64,000 nucleotides of DNA from Mauremys mutica (taxonomy: Eukaryota; Chordata; Testudines; Geoemydidae). Below the pieces are notes generated by a model that was not told the DNA's origin, ran no database searches, and saw only the letters and a program-made list of their open reading frames with translations. Positions within the stretch are counted from its first letter, which is position 1; every line of letters starts with the position of its first letter. The DNA lies in assembly GCF_020497125.1 (NCBI RefSeq), contig NC_059072.1:50936697-51000696 (forward strand). Reading direction: 5' to 3'. Made by a program: the position numbers and the translations under genes. Of this stretch, positions 10,221 through 20,881 are shown piece after piece.

Positions 10221-10747
10221 TAGGGTGACCAGCAGGGCCGGCTCCAGACCCCAGTGCGCCAAGCAGGCGCGTGGGGCAGCATTGTGCTGGCAGGGCGGCA
10301 TTTGGCTCCGGCGGACCTTCCACAGTCATGCCTGTGGGAGGTCCACCGGAGCCCTGGGACGAGCGGACCTGCCACAGGCATACCTGCGGAGGGTCCCCTC
10401 TTCCCACGGCTCCGCTTGAGCTCCCACAGGCATGACTGCGGCAGGTGCGCTGGTCCCGCGGCTCGGATGGAGCTCCCGTAGGCATGCCTGCGGATGCTCC
10501 ACCGGAGCCGCGGGACCACGGGACCGTCCGCAGGCACTTCTGCCCCGGCCTCGAGACCAGGGAAGGGCGGCGCAAGCGGCGCGGCACGCCGCCCTGCTTG
10601 GGGCAGCGGAATTTCTAGAGCCGCCCCTGGTGACCAGATGTCCCGACTTTATAGGGACAGTCCCGATTTTTGGGTCTTTTTCTTATATAGGCTCCTATTA
10701 CCCCTCACCCCATCCTGATTTTTCACACTTGCTGTCTGGTCACCCCA
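10221..10747. mobile_element. hAT-type MITE (outer), interrupted by a second hAT
   Basis: The termini tagggtgaccag and ctggtcacccca are inverted repeats. The flanks catggggg (10213-10220) and cacggggg (10748-10755) match 7 of 8 bases, consistent with an aged 8-bp TSD. The element's own body is the AT-rich cccgactttatagggacag ... cacacttgctgt. It was split at gtgaccag by the element at 10233-10629. Confidence 0.8.
10233..10629. mobile_element. hAT MITE with internal palindrome array, nested
   Basis: It starts cagggccggctcc and ends agagccgcccctg, with a perfect 8-bp TSD gtgaccag (10225-10232, 10630-10637) that also belongs to the host MITE. The interior holds about five imperfect palindromes of the form cc(a/g)caggcatgcctgcgg near 10320, 10370, 10423, 10477 and 10530. 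The copy at 53381-53522 has the same ends and only one such unit. It is non-coding; the frames of 64-170 codons arise from the repeat. Confidence 0.9.
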
Positions 10748-10755
10748 CACGGGGG

Positions 10756-11058
10756 TCTCCGTGTGCTGCCCCTGCCCACAGGCACCACCCCCACAGGTCC
10801 CATGGGCTGCAGTCCCTGGCCAACAGGAGCTGTGGAGTCGGGCCTGCCCTTTCCTCCCCCACCCACCCTTCCCCAGGCCACAGGGACATGCAGGCCACTT
10901 CCAGAAGCAATATGGGGCCAAGGCAGGCAGGGAGCCTGCCTTAGCCCCACTGTGATGCTGGAATTTTAACATTTTGAAATCTCCTGTATTGGCTGCAGCA
11001 GGAGATAGAGCCTGATTCCGGGAGACTCCTGGTAAAACTGGGAAAGTTGGCAACCCTA
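10756..11058. repeat. GC-rich repeat ending in a hAT-like terminus
   Basis: The sequence ends with gttggcaacccta (11046-11058), the same terminus as the hAT MITE at 6905-7360. No matching left end is visible, so it may be truncated by the adjacent insertion. Confidence 0.5.
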
Positions 11059-11947
11059 TTACTACCACGTTCCAGTGAAGAAATGGAGAATTAAGCTTTT
11101 AGTCTGAAGGTTTATCTCTGTTCCCTCATTACTTCTCAGCCTAATAAATAACCAGCATGAATAAAATGAGTTGGTATGCACAACCTCCTCAGAAGAATTT
11201 CATCTATCATTGTGCATTACTACATAAAAATTGTGTTTTTAATTTATTCAATTGAAATATTACATGGATATTCTACTTTGTTTTGGTATATGAACAATAA
11301 CCAGGTTGTGGGTGTGGTCTGAGCTAGTGGTGAGCGTCAGAGTCAAGAGTTGGAGTCTGAAATCAACAACCAGAAGCCCGTAACAACAGCCAAGGGTCAG
11401 AGGTAGAATCAAGAGCAGAATAGGAATGAAGTAAAAGTAAGGCTGGAGCAAGGCAGGCACAGGAGTAATCACAGCTGCAGGCATAAGCATTGAGCAGCAG
11501 CCAGTGACCTGTTGCTGCTGGGCTTAAGAGAACATCTGCTGGTTCCTTCAGCCAATCAGGCAGTTCTGCTGTTCAGTCTGTGTTCATTAGTCTGCTGGAG
11601 ACAGAGCTAGCTGCAGGCCTTCAATAGGTGTGTAGTACCTTTGAAAATCCCTCTGGGTGTCTGTCTACTTCTTTAGTTGCCTAAATACCTTTACAAATTT
11701 GGCCTTCAGTGAATAGGTGTGCAGGGTGCTTGAGAATTATCAGTGCTTAGTGTTGAGGATATTTTGTTCACATGTGGCATTCCTCACAGCAGGATCTGAG
11801 CTTCCCAAACATTTTAAAATTAAATCCATTTATAAGTTACATAAACATGGGTGCAGCATTTGAGAATGTGCCCTTGTGCTTATTGAGTTTTAGGCATACA
11901 GGTCTGGGATGTCTTAGCTTTTTTATGTTTTTATTTTTATACATATG
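11059..11947. other. Flank around repeat copy 1, no gene
   Basis: Apart from the repeat at 11290-11640 this is AT-rich sequence without exon-like signals. Confidence 0.5.
11290..11640 (+). repeat. Unclassified interspersed repeat, copy 1 of 3
   Basis: A gagtc/ggtcagag-rich block is followed by gcaaggcaggcacaggag, gagcagcagccag and ctgctgggcttaagag. The same order of words is found at 38.54-38.89 kb (same strand) and in reverse at 37.70-38.02 kb. I do not recognise the family; it could be an old LTR. Confidence 0.6.
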
Positions 11948-13225
11948 TGTAACCCTTCTGCCGGGCCGAGACGAGAGCAGCAAGGGCCGGGTTCAATACA
12001 TAGGGGTCCCTTCCCCACAACATAATGCAAAACCAGCTCGAGCCCCCACCCAGTGACCTGGGAAAATCTTACACTCACCCCTGGGTGCCTCGAAGAGGCA
12101 ATACTTCCCCTCTCGCAAGCACAGAGTCTTGGTGTAGCAGAAAAGGTTTAATTACATGACAAACAACAAGCATTAAACTGGGAAAATACCTCAGCTAGAG
12201 TTCATAGGTCAAACCATGAGCAAAGACCCACTCCAGCAAATTGGGCCATGTCCTTCTCTCGGGGCCCTTTGAGTCCAGCAACCCCCAAATCACCCACAGT
12301 CCCAAAAGTCCCACAATCCAAAAGTCTCTGTCCCGGGTCAGTGCAGCCCCAGAGCTCAAGAGTCTCTCTGCAGAGGTCCCCCTCCCCAGCCTGGGTAGAA
12401 AAGGGGCACCTTACGTGGTTTCGGGGCCAACTGCCCTGCCTCTTCGTGGGGTTCTGCTTCCACTAGTCATCTCCACAAACAGCTCAGCTCCGCTTGCTCT
12501 GTGGGCTGCTCCGCTCTGCCAGCTGCTCTGGTCCACCAGCTGTCCTGGGAGCCACTCCAGCCATTCTCACGAGCTGCTTGGCTCCACTCACCCAGTAGCT
12601 GCACAAACTGCTCCACTCTGCTCTGCCAGCTGCTTTGCTCCACAGTATTGCTTCAGGCTCCCCTACTCATAAGCACACTACTCAGTGCTCTCAGCTCAGC
12701 AAGTCCAGCTCTTCAGTGATTCCAGCTCTTAGTAGGGGAGCCCCAATACCAGTGAATTCAGCTCAGTAACCTGCATTTAGATTCTTAAGGGAATCAAAAA
12801 TTAACTCTGACATTCCACAGTGGAGAGAAGCACAGGTGGAACTGGTGCTTCTAGCTCACACAAAGAGCCTGCACCACCAAGTACAGATCTCTGTCCCCAG
12901 CCTCTCTCTTTTCAATGGGTTTTGGAACCCATGTGCCCCATCTAGCAAGCGCTATCCAGCTGACAATGAAACCCCCCATCACAAGACAATTTTGTAGTTC
13001 CCCATTTACCCAATCAGGGTGACAACATTTAATTCCTCCTGCCCCAATAACAACGAAATTGGGGCTCCCACAGCTGTGAAAATAACCATCCCATGCTGCT
13101 TTGCGGTATGCTAAGTGGGGTGGGAGTGCCCATGCAAATAACCAAAATACCAATGCAACACTTTCCGCACTCCCCATAATTTACCACCAGATGTCAGGGT
13201 GGGGCTCATCCTGACTCTGCTTACA
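11948..13225 (-). mobile_element. Probable solo LTR, about 1.28 kb, minus strand
   Basis: Read on the minus strand it begins TGTAAGCAGAGTCAGG and ends AGAAGGGTTACA, the TG...CA ends of retroviral and Gypsy LTRs. A degraded poly(A) signal (gtaattaaacc) lies about 200 bp from the 3' end, where R and U5 should be. Octamer-like atttgcat and ccaat motifs lie in the 5' part. I see no clear target duplication and no internal viral sequence. That fits an old solo LTR, but the class (ERV or Gypsy) is uncertain. Confidence 0.7.
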
Positions 13226-13854
13226 TCTGTATTTGAATTTGTGCCTCAGTATTGTACACATACCAGTTAGCTGGTCTGGATAATTTAGATCTTAAATGTC
13301 ACAAAATTAATGGAAATGAGCAGAACGATCCATTAGCTGATTTGTTTTACATTTCCACGTTAGCTATTGACACTTTTAATGCCCAACATCACAAAGGGAC
13401 TTAGGAATTGTAATGAATAACTTTTTGGCCCCTAGGCACCCAGTGGAATCCACAAACCCCGATTTAGGTGACTGGGATCTTTATGTAATGCCTGGGGAAA
13501 GATAGGCAACTAATAATGGGATCCATAAAAGCCAACACATTAGGTGGGAACTGCCTAAGCTAGCCAATAGCAGATGCCAAGGAGAGGGGTGGTGTGTCCT
13601 CAGTCCTGCCTTTCCCAGAGAGGTAGGAACTTAAATCTGGGTGAGAGGGAGGCACATATCTTTGCTTGGGATCCACAGCCAAGAACCCTCCCCTGGAATA
13701 GTCACCTAAGCTGTTTCTTGTAAGAATGGTGGTGGTGCATGCAAAGCCCTGCACAAAGTGGCCAGGAGTTGGCAGCTTCCCTTATAACTTTTATCCCAGT
13801 AGCCAGGGCACTAATGTGGGATGTTGAGAAACCCTGGTTACACACACACCCCAC

Positions 13855-13912
13855 TGAGAAGGGATTTGAATGTGGGTTTCCTCCTCACGAGAGTGCCCTA
13901 ACTACAGGGAGA
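13855..13912 (-). mobile_element. tRNA-derived SINE head (relic)
   Basis: On the minus strand ctgtagttagggcactctcg gives an A-box-like block, and ccacattcaaatccc a B-box-like block at tRNA spacing. There is no cloverleaf with a good acceptor stem, so it is a SINE relic and not a tRNA gene. Confidence 0.55.
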
Positions 13913-14012
13913 TGGGATCGTCTGATATGGGTGCCTCTCAGCTTTTCCTCTTGAAGTTGTTGCACTTTGTATAAATAATTAAATATGCATTTGGCCAAAG
14001 AGGATGATTCTA

Positions 14013-14119
14013 TAGTCCAGTGGTAAAGGCACTCAGCTGAGAGATGGGAAACTCATTCAGAGAGGGAATTTGAACTTGGGTCTCCCATCTCCCAGGTGAA
14101 TGCCCTAACTATTGAGCTA
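14013..14119. mobile_element. Head-to-head tRNA-derived SINE relic (inverted repeat)
   Basis: The arm 14013-14049 (tagtccagtggtaaaggc...) and the reverse complement of 14083-14119 (tagctcaatagttagggc...) agree at about 28 of 37 positions. Both have an A-box-like start. The minus-strand copy is followed by a B-box-like caagttcaaattccc. Two tRNA-like heads thus lie in inverted orientation around a loop of about 33 bp. Confidence 0.6.
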
Positions 14120-16056
14120 GAGATTATAAAGAAGGCAACTGCTGCCGCCTCCTCCCTCCACCAGCTGTTTTGTATGGAGTTAAGCAGGTGTGCTTTGAAA
14201 ATGTCTACCAGATCAGGCGAGTTAGGCAGGGGAACACCTTGGTTTAAGCATCCCACTGTGGCTTAGGTGTGAGACAGGTACCCAGGCCTTTATCCAAGTC
14301 ATTGTGCACATGCCCAGTGGCAGAAACTTAGCATCTAGGGGAATTTTACAGCAAACATTTAGGCACTGAGGGATTTTGGGCATCTCTAGAGTTAGACAGT
14401 AGGGGTTTGAGGTGCTCAGTGGTACCCAAATTTGGGGGATTTAGGTGCCTAAAGTGTGAGGAAGGTACCTAAGTCCTTTTGTGGCTCTGGGTCTTAGTCA
14501 CAAACATCTCAAAATTACTTTACATGGTTCTGTCTCCAGCATGAACACATACATAGATCAATATCTCTTTAGAATCAGGGAACCAAGATGTTAAAATATG
14601 TGGAGATACTGCTTCTCCAGTGTTTTCTAGCATCTCTCCTCTCCTTCCTGGCAGTATAGTGTAATTACATGTGGTACTGCCATTAGTTCTCCCAAGAGCA
14701 GCTGCACACTTTTATCTACTTTGTAGGGGATAAATTCTCAGGCAAGTAAGTTTCATTTTCCTGTTTCGGATAGTTTATTGTATATCTTGGTGCAGAATTG
14801 ACCGGTTCAGCCCTGTCTTGGCTGAAAGTATAATCCTGTTTTTGTTATTAGTTTGTGGTGCTCTCACATGACCTGGTTACAAAAATCATGTGCCAAGCAT
14901 GCTTGTGCATCCACACTCACCTGACTAATTGTGTTTGTATCAGTGCAATTAGGGACAATGTAGGTGGCTGTCCCAAATTTAGGCCCCAAGCCTGCAAACA
15001 CTCACCTGTTTCACTTTAAGCACAAGAGTTGCGCAAACTTCAGTTTGTCAGGCCAGCCATTGTAATACATAACAAGCCAACACTAAACTAAATCAATTTA
15101 GGTTACAAGGCAAGAAACCAATCCAGCCAATTAGCAGACTACATTTCATTCAAACTTACTCTAGAGTATGTGGAAATTTAACTCATACAACAAAGTGTCA
15201 TTGTGTGAAGAATAATCTTCATTTTAGCTGTAATTTTCCTGTCCACAGATGGGAACTAGAATTACCTACAAATGAGGTAGTTCAAATGAAGTTAATCAAA
15301 AAGTGAGCACTTAAATACAGCAACTACTTTTAAGATGAAAATTGTGGTGCCTGCATCAAAGGTAGAAGATGCAAGAGTGTCATCTTTGCCCCAAATTGTA
15401 ATGTAGAGCTTGAAAGCACATAGGCAGGTCATTGTAGGACATGGAAGCAATTTGCCTTGGAGCAAACCTAATAGGCAGTAATTAGGCCCTGTTTGATGCC
15501 CCAGTGACTGAAGAGGTGATTAAGTAAAAAGAAAAAAAAAAGTTATACTGTGGTTAACAGAGACTCAAAGGCCTGAACTATAATTTAGCATACTGAATAA
15601 AAATTACCAGGTGCTTTGAATTATGCTTTAACCTAATCAGATTGCTCTCATACAGAATGAAGGGAAGCAAGCAAAACCAGTGTTTTATGCTTTCCTGCAA
15701 TACTCTGTGATCAATACTTCCAGTACCTGAGCAAAAGGGATAAATTAATTGGAACAAGAGTTCATATATTCTTATCTTACCAACTGAAGATGAAGAGTTC
15801 TAGGAAGCCCTTTGTGTTCCTAAGAACAGTAGCTTTTAGAAAATAATCAATTAACTAATATAAATCATTACTGAGGAGATGCATGTAGAATTGAAGAATA
15901 CAATCAAATGTACCTACAGATCTGTTGACTGGTAGAATTCATTAATCTCAGTAAATACATTTTATAGCTAGAGATCTTTGATGAGACTTGGTGTTGTAAA
16001 GTGAACAGTTGAAAGAGCATTTATCACAAAAGCATAGCATAGGATTATGAAAATAA

Positions 16057-16328
16057 GACCATGGCTACACTTGCAAATTTGCAGCGCTGCAGCAGGGTGT
16101 GAAAACACACCTTCTCCAGCGCTGCAAATTGCGGCGCTGCAAAGCGCCAGTGTGGTCAAAGCCCCAGCGCTGGGAGCGCGGCTCCCAGCGCTGTACGTTA
16201 TTCCCCACAGGGAGGTGGAGTACGGACAGTGCTGGGAGAGCTCTCTCCCAGCGCTGGCGCTTTGACTACACTTAGCGCTTCAAAGCGCTGCCGCGGCAGC
16301 GCTTTGAAGTGCAAGTATAGCCATAGCC
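16057..16328. mobile_element. Harbinger-type MITE, TAA TSD
   Basis: The ends gaccatggctacacttgc and gcaagtatagccatagcc are inverted repeats. TAA flanks both sides (16054-16056, 16329-16331). The interior is built of cagcgctg/caaagcgct palindromes, as in the larger relative at 49643-50531. No coding capacity. Confidence 0.88.
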
Positions 16329-16457
16329 TAAGACTAACTGGAAGATCCCAGACAATTTTTAAAAAATCATATCTACGCACTAAATCACATTTTAAGCCCT
16401 GCAACTCACCTAGTTAACATTGCCCATCTACAAACAACATTCTGCAGCCTTTCCACC

Positions 16458-17564
16458 TGTGATGCTCTGTACCTTGGGGGAACACCCTTCACCCCCATGT
16501 TCATCCTTATAATATGATTGTGTGGTATCCAATGCAAAGTTTGTCATGTCGGGTGTCTTCAGCTCATGATGCACTGAGCATTGTTGTTATAGTAATGTTG
16601 TAATAGTAATGTTGTAATAATGTTATAGGTTGTAATTTCATGTGTATAGTTGTGAGGCTGAAAATGTGTGCCCATGGCTTAACACAAGCCCAGGCAAAAA
16701 CTCTCCCAAGAGCAGAGGTGCAGTTCACACCTCATCAGGGCATATATGGTACAAACCCAGCCCAGCCTCACAAGAACAAAGGACACTGGCCTAGACAGCA
16801 ACAAAGGATCTGTTGGACTCTCAAGTGAGTCACCCCCATTCCTTTGGTCATTTTGGGACTATGATGAGGTAGTGCTCACCTGACTCTGAAGGGGGAGCAA
16901 AGCTAAGAGGGAAGAAAGAACATGATAAAAGGGAGAGATGTTTGCTATGCTCTTCCTGTCTCTTTCCCCCTACATCTACAGACACCACCAAGGGACTGAA
17001 GCGCTGATCAAAGAGGAGAGCCTGGCTGAAGGGCAACCAGTCTGTAGTGAGAAGCATCTAAGTTTGTAAGGGCACTGAAAGTGTTAAGATCAGCTTAGAA
17101 TGCATTTTGCTTTTATTTCATTTGACCAAATCTGACTTGTGCTTTGACTTATAATCACTTAAAATCTATCATTTATAGTTAATAAATTTGTTTGTTTATT
17201 CTACCTGAAGCAGTGCATTTGGTTTGAAGCATGTTCAAGACTCCTCTTAGGATAACAAGCCTGGTACATATCAATTTCTTTGTTAAATTGACAAACTCAT
17301 AAGTTTGCAGCCTCCAGCGGGCATAACTGGACACTACAAGATGGAGGTTCCTAGACTAGGGTTGTGTCTGGGACCGGAGATATTGGCTAGTGTCATTTGG
17401 TTGCACAATCCAAGCAGTGGCTGGCTGGTAGCAGCTTACGTGCTAGACGGCTGTGCAGGAACAACCCGGGTTCTCATAGCAGAGCAAGGTAAGGCTGGCT
17501 CCCAGAGTCGAGGATTGAAGTGACCTAGCAGATCACCGGTCCATATAACACCAGGGGAACGTCA
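16458..17564 (+). mobile_element. Probable solo LTR, about 1.1 kb, plus strand
   Basis: It starts TGTGATGCTCTG and ends near ggggaacgtca. A poly(A) signal AATAAA at 17181-17186 is followed by the T/G-rich tttgtttgtttattc, as at an LTR R/U5 border. No protein-coding retroviral sequence lies beside it, so it is called solo. The TSD is unclear because both flanks are C-rich (ccacc and ccccac). Confidence 0.7.
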
Positions 17565-18690
17565 CCCCACCCCTCCTCTAGAGTAAAAATAAGATATTGA
17601 GTCAGTGATCCATATTGGAGAGCGTAGGAAGTATAGACTCCATCAGAAAAAGCACATTAGTATTCCACCAGAATAGCAGAATTGTGATGGCTCCAGTCAT
17701 GCCTTTGTACAGAGCCTTTGTTTAAGTTTGTTAGCATATGTATTGTGCTGTTAAAACCATATAAAAATGAATGCCCTCCCTAGCCATGTTAAGGAGCAGA
17801 GCTAGCCCCAAGTCTTTCTGGTACCCCATACCCGCTAAAAATTTCTTGCTGGTACTGCGTTCTGGAGAGTACCGCCTTACTTGCACTCCTGATCATAGTC
17901 CACCCCCCACCTCAGGGCTGGAAATAGCACAAATCCATTAATCATTCAGGATATGCTGGAAGGCCTGTTTATTCAGGTTTCTGGGAATGTGTGTGTGTGT
18001 TAGCAGGGGGTATCTTTGAATATTTTTGGTTGGTTGGCTTGGTTTTGGGGTGAGGAGTAGTGACTGGCTTAGTTATTTTATGTAACTATTTTTAATTAAT
18101 GGCAAAGGATCCTAGAACCTACAAAAGGCATCTTTTTGTGTATTATAATTCTGACTAAATAAAGTATGTTTAGAGTCCCTGGCAGCTGTATGAAAACAAA
18201 GGGTCTGTGCACCTGGCCCTTGCCTCTGTTAGCTCTCCTAAGATCTATATGGATATTGTCATTCTAAAACCCACTTTGTCACTTCTGTAGAGAAGGGAGA
18301 GGGAGGGAAAACCCTCTCTCGGCCACCATTGCAAGACAGCTCTGAAACCCTGTGTGAGCAAACAACATCCCTGCTCCTGCATAGAGCTATAATTCGTAGA
18401 CATAGAAGATGCACCAGACACCAGGGTTTGGAAAATGAAAGAAGGGATCAGAAAACTTCATGTTTACCTGACCCCAGACCAGAGGCCCAAATACATCAGT
18501 GGTACATAGTTTACAAAGCTATTGTGGAAGCTGACAGGGAAATGGACCAAATCTGATGTGGGAAAATGTATCTTTATGGGTTTTAAAACTAGAGACATTG
18601 TGTCATGAACTTGGTGATGAATCACTAAAGACTTTTACATTTGTAAATGATGTTGGTAAGTGCTTACAGTTTTCTTGCAGTTTTTGATGA
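17565..18690. other. Gene-free stretch between two LTRs
   Basis: Unique or decayed sequence. A (gt)n run occurs near 17988-18000. Around 17840-17910 a fragment (ccccatacccgctaaaaatt) resembles a MITE piece. No exon signal. Confidence 0.5.
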
Positions 18691-18694
18691 CAGG

Positions 18695-19609
18695 TGTGAC
18701 CCATGTCGGTTGGCCCACCGAGCTGCTAGGGGGCAGTGGGTAGCTACTGTCCCACTGGCCAGCCTGCATCAGGCCATCTGTCACTAGGGAATTAGTGGAG
18801 GGAGGGATGCCGGCACAGGTCTATAGCGCATCCCTCAGGCCAGGGAGCGCCAGCAAGAGTCTATAGCGCTATAAGGACTTTGCTACCCAAGGCGGGTTGG
18901 CCAGGGTAGGGGAACACAGGCCCACACCCAACTCCACTGCATTCCAGCCCAGGGCCCTGACAGTGGCGGGGCAAGGATCCCGCCACCGGGTCAGCAGGGT
19001 CCCTCCACTACACACTGACCAGACTCACTGCACTGTGCAGTTCCATCCCTGGGCTTCTTCCTGCCTGGTCCCTTGAATGAGTTCCTCCAGTCCTTCCAGC
19101 TCATCCGGGTATTCTGCTGCAAGGCAACTCCAGCTCTCCCTCCACCTCAGCTCCTCCAGATACTCAGCTGCGTCCAGCTCCAGCTCCCCCTCTGCCTCAG
19201 GCTCCTCCAGGTACTCGGTGGCAGCAGCTCCAGCTCTGCCTCAGGTTCCTCCAGGTACTCGGTGGCAGCAGCTCCAGCTCCAGCTCCAGCTCTGCCTCAG
19301 GTTCCTCCAGGTACTCGGTGGCAGGCAGCCCTGGTAGCCCCAGTCCTTCCTCCAGTTCAGGTTTCTCCTGGTCCAGGGCCTCCCCAGACCAGCAGCAGGG
19401 TCTGAAGGGAGCAGCCAGCACTCTGCATCTGCATCTGCCTCCCTCCCAGGTGCTGCCCTGACTGGGTAGAGGGCCCCACCCTTTGTACTTCCTGTTCCAC
19501 CTCTCCCCTTCCAGGGGGTGGAGTAAGCTTGGTCTGGCCCCGCCCCCTCAGGCTAAGAGAGTGGCTCTTTACCCTCGGGTTTGGAGGGAAGCCACCCTGG
19601 CTCTTTACA
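18695..19609. mobile_element. Candidate solo LTR with internal minisatellite
   Basis: The block runs from TGTGACCC to TTTACA and is flanked by cagg on both sides (18691-18694, 19610-19613), matching a 4-bp LTR target duplication. It has no recognised coding region. A minisatellite at 19197-19325 repeats ctccaggtactcggtggcag at 19205, 19249 and 19305. The orientation is not settled, because I found no convincing TATA or poly(A) signal. Confidence 0.5.
19197..19325. repeat. Minisatellite, 44-56 bp unit
   Basis: Three copies of ctccaggtactcggtggcag are separated by 44 and 56 bp. The longer interval holds an extra 12 bp of cagctccagctc. Confidence 0.85.
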
Positions 19610-19613
19610 CAGG

Positions 19614-20659
19614 AGACTCTATTCTGGGAGATTCCTAATTTTTTTAGGACATTTTCTAGGGTAGAATCTTATTCAATTGATTAATATTAAATAGGAGAAA
19701 CGTGCTGCTCAGTACAGGGACTCGGCAGTGAGGTTGCATCTGACCCTGACACAGTGCAAGGGCTGGGCCTGCCCCAGAAACACCCTGGGGCCCTGCCCCT
19801 CTCCACCAGGTGCACCAGGTATGGTTAGGCAGGCTCAGCCCAGAAGGATCCAAGTGTGGATGGGGCTTAGTGTGGGGGGATCCAGGTGTGGGGTGAGAGG
19901 TTTCAGTGTGGGGTAATATGGGTGCAGGCGGCTCAGTGGGAGATCTGGATGCACAGGAGCTCATTGGGGGGTTCCAGGTGCAGGGGCAATGGTACTCTGC
20001 AGGGGATACAGGTGAAGGTGGTGGGAGCTCAGCAGGGGGGTCTGGGTGCTGGGGGGCTGGGGCTTGATGGGGTGCGGGTCCAGGTGCAGCTGGTTGGGGA
20101 TCAGTGGGGTGGAGATCTGAGTGTGAGGGGCTTGTCAGAGGGGTCCAGGTGTAGGGCAGTAGGGCTTCTCAGGGTGCGGGTTCGAGGGGCCTGCTTAGCA
20201 CGGGAGCCCCAGCTGCTGCCAAGGGGATGCTGCATGCCAGGCTCCCACTTCCTCCCACAATTCCCCTATCCCCTTTTCTTCTCCATCCCCTCCCCTCACT
20301 CCCACATTCCCCTTCCCCTGCCCTATTCCACCCCCTTCCTTCCCCCACTGCCTCTTCCCCCACCCCCTCTTACTCAGCCCCATTGCAGGCACTCACTATT
20401 GCACAGAAAACAGGAAGGCTCCCAGCACACAGAAGGGGGGCGGGCAACTGGCACTAGGACCCAGGAGGCAGCATTCAGCTGCAGAGGCAGCAGAGCAGAG
20501 AGGCAACCTCCTTTAGCGGGGCAGCTCTGTGCTTGGAGAAACGGGGGGGGGGCAGTGGCATGTAATCCCATATGACCCCCTATACCTCAACTCTGTTTGG
20601 AAGGGGCAATTCCCCCCCTGCCCAAAATCACATCTATGGTTGCCCCCCCCCTCCCCACC
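19614..20659. other. G-rich imperfect tandem followed by a polypyrimidine tract
   Basis: 19840-20190 repeats words like ggggggatccaggtgtgggg on the plus strand. 20240-20390 is nearly pure C/T. The 60-229 codon frames here follow from composition and show no domain. Confidence 0.6.
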
Positions 20660-20667
20660 CTGAGCGA

Positions 20668-20873
20668 CAGGGCCGACTCCAGGGGTTTTGCGGCCCCAAG
20701 CAGCCAAAAAAATCAAAAAAATCCGCGATTGCGATCTGCGGCAATTCAGCAGGAGGTCCTTCGCTCCGACCGGGAGTGAGGGACCTGCTGCCGAATAGCT
20801 GGACATGCCGCCCCTCTCCAGAGTGGCCGCCCCAAGCACCTGCTTGCTAAGCTGGTGCCTGGAGCCGGCCCTG
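20668..20873. mobile_element. hAT MITE, 206 bp, 8-bp TSD
   Basis: It starts cagggccgactccagg and ends cctggagccggccctg, 16-bp inverted ends with one mismatch. The flanks ctgagcga (20660-20667) and ctgagtga (20874-20881) differ at one base. The left end matches the family at 10233-10629. Confidence 0.9.
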
Positions 20874-20881
20874 CTGAGTGA

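Larger units (their letters stand above)
13226..16056. other. Gene-free stretch with tRNA-derived SINE relics
   Basis: 2.8 kb without exon signals. It contains two tRNA-like SINE heads (about 13.85-13.91 and 14.01-14.12 kb, listed separately). The rest is unique or too decayed to classify. A short A-run occurs at about 15530-15541. Confidence 0.55.

Noticed and set aside
10320..10545. CRISPR-like array of regularly spaced palindromes
   Set aside because: Eukaryotic context, imperfect palindromes, similar intervening sequence, and containment within a hAT MITE.
10148..10587. Frames of 129 and 144 codons on the minus strand as a gene
   Set aside because: They read through the palindrome array of a hAT MITE with defined TSDs.
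14013..14119. Possible functional tRNA gene
   Set aside because: A- and B-box-like blocks exist, but there is no paired acceptor stem or T-run terminator, and the sequence is a decayed inverted dimer.
19073..19405. Repeated coding frame (Ser/Gln/Leu-rich) as a novel repeat protein
   Set aside because: The frame follows from the minisatellite inside the LTR-like block; there is no start context or conserved protein.
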